The translations under genes were made by a program, and so were the position numbers. This document shows, piece by piece, positions 1 through 11,317 of a stretch of 64,000 bases of DNA. Source of the stretch: Astragalus membranaceus (lineage: Eukaryota; Streptophyta; Magnoliopsida; Fabales; Fabaceae). The stretch is from assembly GCA_039519185.1 (NCBI GenBank), contig CM076846.1:138342428-138406427 (forward strand). Direction: 5' to 3'. Within the stretch, counting starts at the first letter, position 1. The number at the start of each line of letters is the position of its first letter. The notes below the pieces were generated by a model, which was not told the origin of the DNA, did not search any database, and saw only the letters and a program-made list of their open reading frames with translations.

Positions 1-3000
1 CAGATATACCAGTCCCAGCACCAGCTCCTATTATAGGAATTCCTTTATCAATTTGATCTTTCAATTGCTGTAATATTAGCTGTGTTTTCTGCAATGTTTC
101 TGCCAGCGGAAATAAAAATAGTACTTGCACAGTTAGAAATAAAGCAAAAAAATTTATTCCAAAAGGAATTTTAGAGAAACTTATGTCTGCCATATTTAAC
201 ACAAAAAGAAGCTACTAGCATTAAATGAATACTTTTTTCAGGCTAAAAGCCTAACAGAAATTAAGTTTCCTGAAAATTAAACACAAATAATGTGGAAAAG
301 AGTAAAGAAAAAAAAAATTCTCAATTCTCCACCGCAAAATGGTAGCTATTGCTGAAAAGCTGGCAAAAGAATATGCATATAGTTTGAATGGCCAAACCAC
401 TAGAAAGTCGGTGCTCACATTTAGAGTTGTCATAGACAAAATACTTCTGAACAAGAAAACAGAATGCAAATTTAAATGAAATGGGAACCTGGTTTTGCAT
501 CTGGGAATTCACTAGGTGCATAGACAATGGCCCCAAAGCTTGATGTATTTGAAGCATAATCCTCATGGGAGTGTTCAAATTCAGAAATGGCTACAGGTGG
601 ATGAGTAGCATCTTTACCAGTTTTCCCATTAATCTCTAAAAATGCGTCAACCAATGCATTTGCAAATTCAAGGTCATTAATATGATGAGAATACACCTTC
701 ACCTACAAAATACGCAACATCTGACCTTTCAAAATCCTTATAGCACTAAGTAAAATAAAACTCTGGCAAACTTCAAAGTTTAAACTTTACAATTATGTTA
801 AATTAAAGGTTTAAATATGTTTTTACACCCCGCAAATAGGGGGTGTTTTGCTTTTACCCCCTACAAATTTATTTTTTTTAAAAAACCCCTTGCAAAATTC
901 ACTTTTTTGACTTTAGTCCTTCTGTTAAATGGACGTTACAAAAAACGTCTACGTGGCATTTTTTATTATTTTCTATTTTTTTTAAACTGACTGGGCTGCC
1001 ATGTCATTATTTTTTATTGGCTTAAATATGTTTATACCCCCTGGCCCCTACAAATAGGGGGTGTTTTGCTTTTACCCCCTACAATTTTTTTTATTTATTC
1101 CCTCATCTCCTTCCCCATTCCCAGATTCATTCTCTCTTCCTCTTCACCTCCTTTCCCAGGAACCCTTCTCTTCTCTTCTCTTCTCTTCATCTCTATTTTC
1201 ACCATAATCCATCTTCACCAATTATAAAACAATTTCATTTTATTTTATTTTCTTTATCTTGATCATCTCCTCCACTCCTCCTTTCCCCATATCTTCTTCA
1301 TCTTCAACAACACAACCACAAAATCTCTCCCTCTCTCTCTCACAATATACCTCCCTCACCTTCTTCTTGAATGCTTTCATTGGAATCTGGAATTGGGGAA
1401 ACAAAAAAACTCATGTTCTTCAAACCCATTTCCAAACCCAAAAGGATTGTAAAAATTCATGTTCTTCAAACCCATTTTCAACTACTAACAACACTTAATT
1501 TGTGCACCTACGATTTCCAGAAAGATTGCAAAATGAGAAAAGGAATTTTAATTGCAAAATCTTATGTTTTCAAAACCCAAAAAAAATATGCTCTTCAAAG
1601 TTCAAACCCATTTCCAACAACCCCATTTTCATGCTCTTCAAACCCAAAAAAAAAGTCTATGTTCTCGAAACCCCAATAAAATCACTACACAGATCTGTTG
1701 CGGTTTTGATTTTGGTTGCGTTGTTGGTTGGTGTAGTGATTTTATTGTCGGTGAGTTTAGGAAGGGCGAGGATAGATCTGTTGTGGTGGATGAAGGGTTT
1801 GGGTTGGAGGATTTGTTGATGTCTTCTACGTTTGTTGTTGTGAAGAGAGGTACTGTCTGTGATGGTGTTGGGTATTGATTTTGAAGAAGAGAAGAAGAAA
1901 TGATTTCATTTGGGATTAATATGTGGCAATACCATTAATTTAATGAGATTTAACAGTAATGACATGGCAAGCCAAATGGCAATTCTATTAAACATGTCAG
2001 CAAATCACTAACAGATATTTAACAGAAGGACAATACCAAAAAAAAAATATTTGCAGGGTTTTTAAAAAAAAAAAAAAATTGTAGGGGGTAAAAGCAAAAC
2101 ACCCCATATTTGCAGGGGTAAAAACGTATTTAAACCTAAATTAAATAGCATATTGAATAATTATTGTACCTGCCGAATATCATCGATCTGAATAAGCCTT
2201 TGTAATTCATGAAGAAGAGTACCAGTTGCCTCTGCATCATAAAAAGGCTTACCCGGTGCATCTAAAGAAGATATACCCTTTTCTGGAAGACAAACACAAA
2301 TCTTAGATGATGAATTGTTCAGTTTAGCTGCTATGAAATCAGCAATTTTTCTGTTCTCATCTACTGTTGTTCGCATGAGCGAAACCTGGAAAGAGAATCC
2401 ATTGGTTTATTATATTAATTAGCATGAAGACAAAGTCAACCATTTCAACTCGTGTCAAACTTCTTTAATTTCAGTGAATGAAGAAATGCATTTTGAATAA
2501 TCCAACATAAGATCACTGATAAATGTTGCTATGGTCAAAGTCACAGAATAGCAGCAAATGTGACCAAATTCCGATATACATAAAATGACTGACCAAACCT
2601 TTCGTAGGACCGTAAACAAAAGTGAAATAGTAATCGTGGCAAATATGAGAAGTTTTCAAGCAAAAAAAAAACACCTCAGTCATGTGAAGTAGTCACCTGC
2701 TTATTATGTTCATATATATTTCTATGCTGAAATTTCTGTGGTAGGGTATCTTTCGCTCCAAAGTTCACCATGTCTAATGCTCCCAAACTCAAGACTAGGG
2801 GGATTTTCTTCTCTATTATAGCATCAAAGCGAGAACTGGCACAAGCCATTACACCTCCAACTATGTAGTCTGCTACCTCTGTTGTTGTGATATCTAAAAC
2901 ACCCTAAGAAAAAAGGAACAGAATACGTGTAAGAAAAACACAATTAGAGGCAGGAATATTCAAAGAAGAATCTGAAACAAAACAAACTACAAACTAGTAC

Positions 3001-4528
3001 TTCCCGGAGCTCGAGGTAATTCATCTAATGAACCACACAATTATGTCAAAAAAAATCAAGGGTTTTCTTTCCCAATACAGCACAAGTGAATATGAGTTGG
3101 CAAGCATACAAGCAAAAATGAAATTTGCCTCTCTTGAACATTTAATATTCTCAAGAGGGTCGGGCTCACAGGTTTGGCCTTGTTGGAAGCTAGACAGTTA
3201 TTTATAGCAGAGATCTTTTCCTCTTGTATAAACCACAAGCCCCAATCCACCAGAAGTGGCAAGTAAGGTGCACTAATACCGATTAAAAGTAAAGTAAATC
3301 GTAATATGCATGCGGTCCAAATAAGTATATCCATGTTTATATAATAGCCTTTTGCTCACAAATTTGTGATAAACTTCAGAAAAGGAAACGGAGATAGCTC
3401 AGTTGGTAATAGCTGATTTGGTGAGCTAAGAGACACTTTGAAGGAGTTTAAGCATGAGGTCTGGGTTTGAACCCGGCAACCTAACATAGCAACTAATGCA
3501 CTAGCATTTGTTACTAAAAAAATAAGTAAAAAATAAACCAACTTCTCATCCTAAGCTTAAACAGAAGCAAAGCTCCAATGCTTTTAACAATAACCATATC
3601 ACTATCACTATCACTATAGCATTTCTATTGTTGAATGCATGTAAAGTTAGCTATATCAGTTACCTGTATAAATCCCTCTCTAACCAAATTCTCCATAGCC
3701 CTACCACCAACACCAGTAGCATGAAAAACCAAGCTCTCATAACCTTCTCGATGCAACCTATCTCTAACAGCATTAACACAAGGAGTAGTAACCCCAAACA
3801 TAGTTATACCAACAGTAGGCTTATCTTCAACACAAGAAGAAGAATCACTCAAACTATAAACCCTTCCAACAATCATCCCAGCAAAAGCAGCAGCAGCATT
3901 AGACAGAACAACCCTACTAACACTATTAACGCCGGCAACATCCACGATCGACGGAAACAACACCAAATCGGAAGTTCCAACATAAGGTTCGGTTTGGCCA
4001 CTAGCAACTGTTGACACAATGAGCTTAGGGATCCCGAGAGGGAGAGACCTGAACGATGATGATAACAGCGATGTTCCTCCACTTCCACCGACACCGATAA
4101 CGCCGGCGATACACCGATCATCGTGAGATTTCTTCAAGAATCGCTCGAGTGCTTGGCTCATGATAGTAACGGCTTTGCCTCTGTCTTCTGGAAGAAGTGA
4201 GGTTTCGTTTGAAACGGTGTCGTAGTAGGAGAGTACATCGTTTCTTGAAACGAATGTGAAGTCTGATAGAGGTTCCGGTTCGTTTGGACCGGTGGAAACA
4301 TCAACTACCACCACATCTACCTGTTAGAAAAACTGTGAAATGTAAATTTATGTAGTGAATGAAGGAATGAATGAAGGATTTGAGTGAGCGTACCTTGAGG
4401 GAGAGGTTATTGGAGAAGCGATGGAGAATGGAGCGAAGTGAATCGGAGAGGAAACGGAGCTCGTGAAGCTTTGTGTCTAGGGTTCCGACGCAGAAAACGC
4501 GGAGAGCGGTGGTGTGGTTGATTGCCAT
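1..4528 (-). CDS. Tm-1-like protein (UPF0261 plus TIM-barrel domain), six exons, 3' end outside window
   Basis: This is the main host gene. I join six exons on the minus strand: 4394-4528, 3664-4320, 2697-2903, 2170-2385, 489-702 and 1-99 (continuing off the window). All introns have GT-AG borders and phases agree (0,0,0,0,1). The ATG at 4528 opens with a GTLDTK motif, then VDVSTGPNEPEP and a glycine-rich GVGGSGGTSL stretch around residues 130-140, typical of UPF0261 ATP-binding-like proteins. Exon 5 ends with APSEFPDAKP and exon 6 starts the second domain with GIPIIGAGAGTGIS. This order (UPF0261, then phosphoenolpyruvate hydrolase/IGPS-like barrel) is that of plant Tm-1-like proteins of about 750 residues. 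Tomato Tm-1 binds tobamovirus replication proteins; the normal host role is not known. About 509 residues are visible with no stop or frameshift. Reading through intron 5 would give a false stop shortly after 489. Confidence 0.9.
807..2136. mobile_element. Mutator-like (MULE/Pack-MULE type) non-autonomous element in intron 4 of the Tm-1-like gene
   Basis: Long terminal inverted repeats of roughly 135 bp face each other: the left arm starts aggtttaaatatg and runs through ggggtgttttgcttttaccc to ccttctgttaaat, and the right arm is its imperfect complement ending at 2136. The flanks 799-806 and 2137-2144 are both taaattaa, an 8-bp target duplication, which fits Mutator-type insertion. A partial third copy of the arm lies at about 1018-1095. 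The interior (about 1100-1900) is pyrimidine-rich and has repeated ttcttcaaacccatttccaa phrases, like a captured 5' UTR. I see no transposase. The short plus-strand ORFs between 1259 and 1878 are not conserved-looking. Confidence 0.75.
3383..3536 (+). mobile_element. tRNA-derived SINE in intron 2 of the Tm-1-like gene
   Basis: An RNA polymerase III box A (tagctcagttgg, 3395-3406) and box B (gggtttgaaccc, 3463-3474) are spaced as in a tRNA. The segment between them does not fold into a normal tRNA, and the sequence continues past the tRNA-like head to an A-rich tail near 3515-3536. That is the layout of a plant SINE, antisense to the host gene. A target duplication is not clear, so the ends are approximate. 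Confidence 0.65.
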
Positions 4529-4715
4529 GTTCTTCGGGGAATGGTGAGTGAATGGAACGGATCTTTAACTTGTAAAGTGTAATAGTAATTCAATTCATTA
4601 TTATGGTGTGGTGTGGTGGTGTGGTGTGGTGTGGTGTGGGGTGAGGCATCACGTGTCAATTACCTGCTCTGGTGACAATGTGGCATTCACTGGAGTTCGA
4701 AACAAAGGAGAAAGG
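4529..4715 (-). promoter_or_regulatory. Remaining 5' flank of the Tm-1-like gene, with GGTGT simple repeat
   Basis: Only 187 bp separate the Tm-1-like ATG from the Copia insertion. It contains a simple repeat of gtgtg/gtggt units at about 4605-4643 and no clear TATA box on the minus strand. The 5-bp target duplication aaagg (4711-4715) closes it. Any older promoter elements would now lie beyond 46961. Confidence 0.5.
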
Positions 4716-4817
4716 TGTTCACGTATAACTCATGTTGGGATTTACCATTTACCATTTACCATTTACCATTTACATTACTCTTAGAGTTAGTTTCGGTGCA
4801 ATGTCATTTAGTGTTAA
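4716..4817 (+). repeat. 5' LTR of Copia A, left part
   Basis: Begins tgttcacgtataactcatg, matching the start of the 3' LTR at 46450. It contains repeats of atttacc (tttaccatttaccattt) seen in both LTRs. It stops after gtgttaa where the Helitron enters and resumes at 10952. Confidence 0.85.
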
Positions 4818-5077
4818 CTAGTACATACTCATCAACACTCAATGTTATGAATAAATAGATGTAATATATTAAGTTTTTATAGTAATCTATCATCTAAGAA
4901 CTTAAAAAGAATTATTGCCTAATCTAAAAGAACTCATTTGCCAGAGTACGGGAGACTATGGGAAAATACATTTTTCCTTTGGACAACTTATTTTTAGTTC
5001 AACCGGTTACTTTGTCCAAGTATGAGAAACATTGGAAAGTATGTGTTGAGCTTTTACATATCCCCCTGTTTTTGCTT

Positions 5078-5242
5078 TCATATAGCATAACTGGAATTCG
5101 TAGTCTGCTCCAAAGCTGCTATCACATTTGCTGAAATTCGTTGAACCATGTCACTGAAATTCGCTTGAGATTTGGAGAAGACATATTTAACCCTCTCAGC
5201 TTGGTATTGGAAGAAGCCTTGAGGCATTGCTTTTATCACCAT
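5078..5242 (-). pseudogene. Short ORF of unknown origin in the Helitron (54 aa)
   Basis: An ATG at 5242 opens a 54-codon frame ending TGA at 5078. The protein starts MVIKAMPQGFFQYQAERV, has a run of S, N and Q residues and an ISANVIAALEQ segment that would be amphipathic helix. I do not recognise it. It lies near the 3' end of the Helitron on the same strand as the other exon-like pieces, so it may be the last captured exon of a host gene. Confidence 0.3.
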
Positions 5243-6098
5243 GTATGCATGATAGAATAAATAAACTTGAAGGGAGTAGTTTTTGAGACTCCTGCCAACA
5301 GGAGAGAGAAATGGTTACTCTATTTGATAATTAATTTACAACACCATGAACACAAAAAAAATAGGAGCTACCAAAATGTAGCACAAATCTTCCAAAAGGT
5401 TTGGAGAATATGCATCAACATTAGAAAACAATAGAGCTACCAGATACTCCTTTGACAACCCTTGGAAGAGACTTGATCTATCAGAAACAATTGACAGGTC
5501 CTTAAAAATAATAAAATATGAAGGCATGAAAACTTATTTAATGAAATGAACACTAATTGAGTATATGGTAGAAACCAAGTAAAAAAACCTCGAAAGTAAA
5601 TCAGTCTTTGGGGTAATAATAATTAGGTGGAAACCAAGTAAAAAATCTCCAAAGTCATTGAGAATAGAAAAAGTATTCTAATCAAAGGGCTAATCAAAGG
5701 CAATTGAATAAACAAAAAATATGTATAGTCACATGAAGGCTGTCTTTTAGAGGCCGCCATAACCACCACAAAGCCTCCTAATCCCTAAATAATATTCAAG
5801 ATGTTGTTCCACTCCCAAGAAGCATTATACTTAACTACACATGTTTGGCTTAAAAAATGAGAATACAACCTTTAAATCATTTGTAGCAACAATTTTACAG
5901 CATGTTTGAGAGAAGTCATGAGCAAATTATGCAAGATGATCGCGTCAAGATGCATTGCCTAATGCATTGAACAACAAATCCTTGAAAATGTCAACAAATG
6001 ATCTCAAAAGATATGCAAGTTGGTCTATGAGTATAATTCAAAAAATAAGAAACAAATATAATGTGCTTCTGGATTAATGTGTACAAAGTTCCTAGTGG

Positions 6099-6158
6099 CT
6101 ACTTGAGACTCTTGAGCATTCCATCCAATTCCATTTTTATGTCTTCGATATGCTGCAA
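6099..6158 (-). pseudogene. Exon-like fragment in the Helitron
   Basis: The minus strand reads LQHIEDIKMELDGMLKSLK then TAG at 6099. A possible acceptor lies at the cag near 6154. The fragment is charged and helical in style. The parent gene is not recognised. Confidence 0.25.
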
Positions 6159-8796
6159 TTGACCAAAAGAAACGATCAACAAATATTAAGTAGAAGAACC
6201 CCCGTGGTAAAATGCTATGAAAACAACTACAATGTTAAGTAAAACTCAAACAACTACAATGTTAACCGTAATAACACTTCAAAAAACAGCAAGAAAAAAG
6301 AACAAAGTTTATAAATTCTGTAATTATTGATTAACCCCAAATAGAAACTGTGATTTAAGATGCCATTCATGCACAAATTCAAAGACATGGTAAGATGGAG
6401 TTGCATACTGAAATAGGTAAGATGAAGCACCTGAAAGTCACTTCAAGTAGTACACCAATCTCAATTTCCAACCAATTATATGTAGGGGAAGCATCCTTAC
6501 TCAACACCTCCGTACTCGAATGTTACTTGTTAAGACAATTAGAATAAAAAATATCAATTCAAAGAATAGAGCTTATTCCCCAAGACCTCTACTAAGTTCT
6601 AGCATAAGATGCTGAAAAAGGGAAAATTATTGTCTGTCAGTATCTAGTGATTAGCAAATCAAAGAATAGAGCTTATTCCCCAAATTTAATAGAGTATTTT
6701 TTTTTGCCACAACAAATTAACAAAAAATATATCAATGACATAATGGGCAAGTACATAATCTGTCAATATTCACATAATGCACTACTTTACCACCATTCTT
6801 GAATTGTTTGTATCATGTGTCCAATGGCAACATCTTGTAATCTAAAAGAGCTTGAGTATTTTTTCCTGACGAAAAGAAAAATATGGTGTTGACTATGATA
6901 TGTGAAAAGAAAAATCGGTTGAGAAAGGCATCATCAAAACACTTTAATAACAGGGGCTTGCTAAGTCTTTAGTTAAAGTTAACTTTATCAAATGAAGCCG
7001 AAGCTGAAATCATAATCAGAAGCTACTCTTTCACACCTAAAGCCAGATCAGCTCTTTCACACCTAAAGCAATCAGATTTTATTACCTAAATAACAAATAA
7101 GAATAAAAGAAGAAAAATAAAACTTCATATTTTGAGACGTGGAAAATTGCTACTCCAGAGATAGTTTAATCCTTCAGCAGACAAAATTATCACAATGAGC
7201 ATAGTCACAGCAAGCAACTTGTATGAGCATAAAAAAACAAATCATGAGATGAGTTCAGTGTGTAAAGTGGAGGAAGAAAATGAAGCAAGTCACATAGAAT
7301 GGAAGCTATATTGAAGAAAGATCGAAGATGAAGAGATGAGTATTGAGCTTGTGCAGAGAGAGATGAGTCTGCAGATTTAAAAAACTTTGAAAATGTTGAT
7401 AGAAAAAGTAAGAAAAAGAAGGAAGAGGAAATTGAAAAAGATGGGAAAGAACACTGGGGTTTTGCAGATAAAATTCCTACTTTATTCAAGTTTGTCATGT
7501 CTTCTTTGTCACTTGCAGATTTTTTCCAAGGAATGATCTGTTGTTAAACCTCTGGAAAGCAGAGAGAATAGAAATCAGAATGAGAGAATTAAGCATGGTT
7601 CCAAGAGAAATTTTTAGAGCTTCAAAATCATCAGTATAAAAATACATTGTATAGCCACAAAAAAGAAATGGGGGGGGGGGTGCTAGAACCTTCCCAGAAA
7701 AATCAATCTTCTTTTAAGAGCATAATTACAGCTGCTTCCATTGAAGACTTGTAGATTTCACCATGTTTAATTTTACAGTAAAGAGCATAATTATTAAAGT
7801 AAAAACATAATAATGTTGTAGAAGTGAAAGAGCAATGGGGAATGAACAGCTTAATTGGTTATTTTATAATAAAATTCCGGCTCGTCAGTTTTGAATTCAA
7901 GCATTCCGGACATAATGTTATATTATTGCTATTTGAGACACGCAGTAATCTAATTGGCTTAATGGCATAAAGCACTTAGACACCAGAACATCAAATGGAA
8001 CCGACTGAAGTATGAAAACTGGTCAGCTTTAAATAAACTCCCTTAGAGTAATAGAAAATAGTAAAAATAAATATAGCCTTTTTTGCATGCAATGAATTAA
8101 AACTACCTTCTATCACCACAACATGTGAAATAAAAAAATGTTTAATTAAGTATATGGGCAGACCCATCTAGATTGAAGAACCCCTCAATTTCTTATTCTC
8201 GATTGTAGTGAGTGCTCCAAGAAGAACTCTTTCTAGCAGTTCATCTTTCAATAAATAAATAAAATAACTTCAGAATCAATAGTAATGGAAAGTAACATCT
8301 TAATATGCAAGCATTAAGCCAATGTTTCATGCTGATGCAGATATACATACATCAGGTTTAGTGTCATATACATGTTAGTAGTAATGCTATAGTAATGGTT
8401 TAAAGTGTCATCAATGGTTTCAAAATTTAATTTCTCATAGGTAACATAGTTGACAACATTCTCATACCTTGAGAGACAACACCCTGACCATTGGAAGGTA
8501 GACTAACACTTATATTTGCTCATGTTAGCATCATAGATAATCATCATAATACTATACTTTGACAAAATTGACTCTACCATGAGCTGAGTTGTCATGTATT
8601 CTATTTGGCCAGCTTAGATGGTGGCTATCAAGACCACATGATTCCAACTCAAAACCTGTTGTAGTTCCTTGGGGAAATCTCATGGTGCCCTTTTTATCTT
8701 TTTCACCACAAACAGCAGTTATTAAAAAAGGGTAAAGTATTAAATTAAAGTATATCCATTGACTATCCTAATGATCATTTTTACATAGTAGAGGCA

Positions 8797-8937
8797 TCAT
8801 TCATCTGTACCTTTCTTAATGTAAGGTATACTCAGTTGTGGGTAAAGCAATTTCTTAAGCAGCATACGGGATGCACGTATACCTTTCCTCCTCTGGTTTT
8901 CGGTTTCTATCAACTCAGTTGTGGGTAAAGCAATTTC
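8797..8937 (-). pseudogene. Exon-like fragment in the Helitron with internal 23-bp repeat
   Basis: A tttgtttcag acceptor-like site precedes 8937, and an open frame of 46 codons (starting EIALPTTELIETENQRRKG, rich in K/R) ends with TGA at 8797. The stretch gaaattgctttacccacaac occurs twice inside it (about 8914-8937 and 8830-8853), read in different frames. I do not recognise the protein family. Confidence 0.3.
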
Positions 8938-10304
8938 CTGAAACAAAATATAAAGCAGTAAGAAAATGTATTAGGGGAAATCTAATGAGAATATAAAACC
9001 TATCAACACACAGATCACTCAAGTATTGTTGTTTTTTGTTCGGTGATTTAAAGATGTAAAACTGCGAAAGAAACTTATATTTGTAGGGGATGCTACATCA
9101 TACATCTTTGTTTAATACAAAAACACTACATTAGAGTGGTTCTCAGTTGACAGCTCCAGCCCCTTCCTCCATTGTTTCATCAGCTTTCATTTTTCATTGT
9201 TTTCTTTGTAATCCAAATGAAGCTCCCTTGTAAATAATAAAGCATTTGCCACCAACAGAACCTTTGCAAATGAGAAAAGAAAACACTACAATTGAGCTTT
9301 AAAAAAAAGTAAAAAGAAAGTATTGAAGATCTGGAAAAAAAAACTATATAAAGAACACACCAACAGTACAATACAAAAAGAGAAGCCTAACAAATTGTGA
9401 AGATAAGAGATGCATAAATAGATAGTTGTTCAAAAAGAGGTGACATTATAAATACATGATCTGATATGAACAGAAATCTATATGAAAGACAAACATAAAT
9501 GTACAATAGACACTGTCAAAGCTTGAAATGGAGAGAGATTTAGAGTTGCATTATTGGAGTAGCTTTAAAACTGAATTCTAAACCTATGGAGTAGCTTCAA
9601 AACACAGTTTGGCATCCTTATATTGGTGTGTGGCTTCAAAATTGAATTTGATATGAACGGAGATCTAAAAATGTGTTCTGCAATCATAATTACTATTAGG
9701 ATGTAAAACTTGCACTTATCCTATATCTAGTATTCTTCAGCTCCTCTTTGTTACCATCTCACTTTTTTCATTTGATTCATCAAATTCCTTAAAAACATTT
9801 ACAAACTTACTTTTAAACTTAAAGGTGAAAGAAATCCAAAATGAAGAATTAAGAGCTTAACCCCTAATTTTTTCAAGGCAACTCCTAATTAAAACCAACC
9901 TACTTTTTTCAACCCCTTATTAAAACCAAGCTGAAAATAAACAACCTACAAAAATAAGAAACCTAAACAACAGAAAGTAAATAGAGAATAAGAGAAAAAT
10001 TCAAATGAAGATTTTGTGTCCATCGCAGTAGCTTGTACGATTGAAGCTGGAATAAAATGGAAAAATGGGAAGCTTATCTTACCTTGATGGTTCAGGCGGT
10101 GGGATTGAAGATGAAGGATGAAGAATCGTTTGGGTGAAGGAACGTGAAAGATGTGGAAGGATAATGACTAAGTTTTAAAAACAGATTTAAAAGGCGATTA
10201 ATCAGAGATATGAAAAACATTTTTTGTTTGAACAACAACAACAACGATTAATGAGAGGAAATCGTTTTGTGGAAGAAAATGAAAGGATACAGTGGTTACT
10301 AACC

Positions 10305-10893
10305 TTTATGCCGGTGATGAAATCGCGAGATGAAGAGTGGATGAGTGGTTGAGTTCCCGTTCGGTGTAGGTCGTTGAACCTGAAAACCAAAATGTATAAG
10401 AATCAGAAAGATAGTAAGAAATTTCTATAAAAAAAGAAGCTTTGGTAGATCATTGAGACCAGATGCAGCAATTTTGGAGCAGCGATATGCGGGAAAATCG
10501 AAGCGAGAAGAGAGGTTTGAGAGAGGGAGACAGCGAGAGGGAGAGGGAGAGAACAGAGGAAGAAGAGACCAAATTTTTGATGAAGTAAATTTTTGATGTT
10601 TCCTCACATGTTGGCTTCGTGAGATTGAGAGATCTTTTGCAAGGGAAGAAGATAGCGAGCAGAGAGAGCAGAGAGGGAACTGATAGAGAGCAGAGAGGGA
10701 GCAGAGAGAAGCGAGATGTGAGTGGGGGAGAGCCCGAGGAAAAGAGAGAGAATAAAAACAAAAGTGAGGGAAAATAGGAAGAGATGGAATATTGGAATTC
10801 AAATTTAAAAGAGAGGTAAAAAGAGAGGGAAACATAAATGATGAAATAGATGTAGATTACTTGTTTACCCCTAAAAAAATGAGGTGTCAACAT
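10305..10893 (-). other. Pyrimidine-rich leader-like segment in the Helitron
   Basis: On the minus strand this part is rich in CTCTCC and TTCCCTCT runs like a plant 5' UTR. It is followed by an exon-like block ending at a possible donor (ataaag/gttagtaacc, near 10305). Further down a second possible donor lies near 10080 (catcaag/gtaagataag). It looks like a captured promoter-leader region of a host gene on the Helitron strand. Long ORFs here are low-complexity and not credible proteins. Confidence 0.3.
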
Positions 10894-10951
10894 TACAAAT
10901 GTCTAAATTGGTATTTTCATTGGTGGTGTATTGGTATAAATCTATAGTAGA

Positions 10952-11128
10952 TTTCTTTTGTATTTCATTTAGTTAGTTAGATTAGAAGCCAATTGATATA
11001 CTCAGCTTGTAAAACTATGTTCAGATAATACAACAGAATTCGTTTTTATTTATTTCTCTTCTACTCTGTATCTTCTCTTCTCTTTGTATGTGTGTGTGAA
11101 TGGTGAGATTGCTCAAATTGCTCCAACA
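10952..11128 (+). repeat. 5' LTR of Copia A, right part
   Basis: Continues the LTR after the Helitron and ends gctccaaca at 11128, matching the 3' LTR end at 46956. Together with 4716-4817 it gives 279 bp, the same length as the 3' LTR with its MITE removed. Confidence 0.88.
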
Positions 11129-11131
11129 AAT

Positions 11132-11144
11132 TGGTATCTAGAGC
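11132..11144 (+). promoter_or_regulatory. Primer binding site of Copia A (initiator tRNA-Met type)
   Basis: tggtatctagagc follows the LTR end by three bases. It matches the usual plant tggtatcagagc site with one base inserted. Confidence 0.7.
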
Positions 11145-11317
11145 TTTGTTTTGTGAACGATTTCGGGAAACACGAGTGACAGTGAGGTGTGTGTGATTTC
11201 GATTTGCAATTTTCATCGAATTGAACTTTGAAATCGAAAGGAATCACGATTTTGATTCCTAGGGTTGGGTAAACACGAGTGATTGTGAGATTTGAGCGAT
11301 TAACACAGTGATTGAAG

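Larger units (their letters stand above)
4818..10951 (-). mobile_element. Non-autonomous Helitron inserted in the 5' LTR of Copia A
   Basis: On the minus strand it begins TCTACTATAGATTTATACC (10951 downward), a plant Helitron 5' end, and ends CTAG at 4818, the CTRR Helitron 3' end. It sits between A and T with no target duplication, and removing it restores the LTR to match the 3' copy exactly across the joint (gtgttaa + tttctttt). No Rep/helicase ORF is present. A strong 3' hairpin before CTAG is not obvious. Several short minus-strand open stretches with splice-like borders (entries below) suggest captured exons. The rest, for example 6200-7100 and 7500-8790, is AT-rich with nothing I can name. 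Confidence 0.82.

Noticed and set aside
251..578. ORFs around exon 5 of the Tm-1-like gene, including a stop after PGSHFI
   Set aside because: The stop is read from intron 5; a donor at 488-487 and an acceptor at 101-100 join the frame to the second domain in phase.
3395..3474. Possible tRNA gene
   Set aside because: Boxes A and B are present but no cloverleaf with matched acceptor arms is seen, and an A-rich tail follows; a SINE fits better.
7205..7498. 97-codon minus-strand ORF in the Helitron
   Set aside because: Ser/Leu/Phe-rich, no domain, no splice context; likely chance in T/C-rich DNA.
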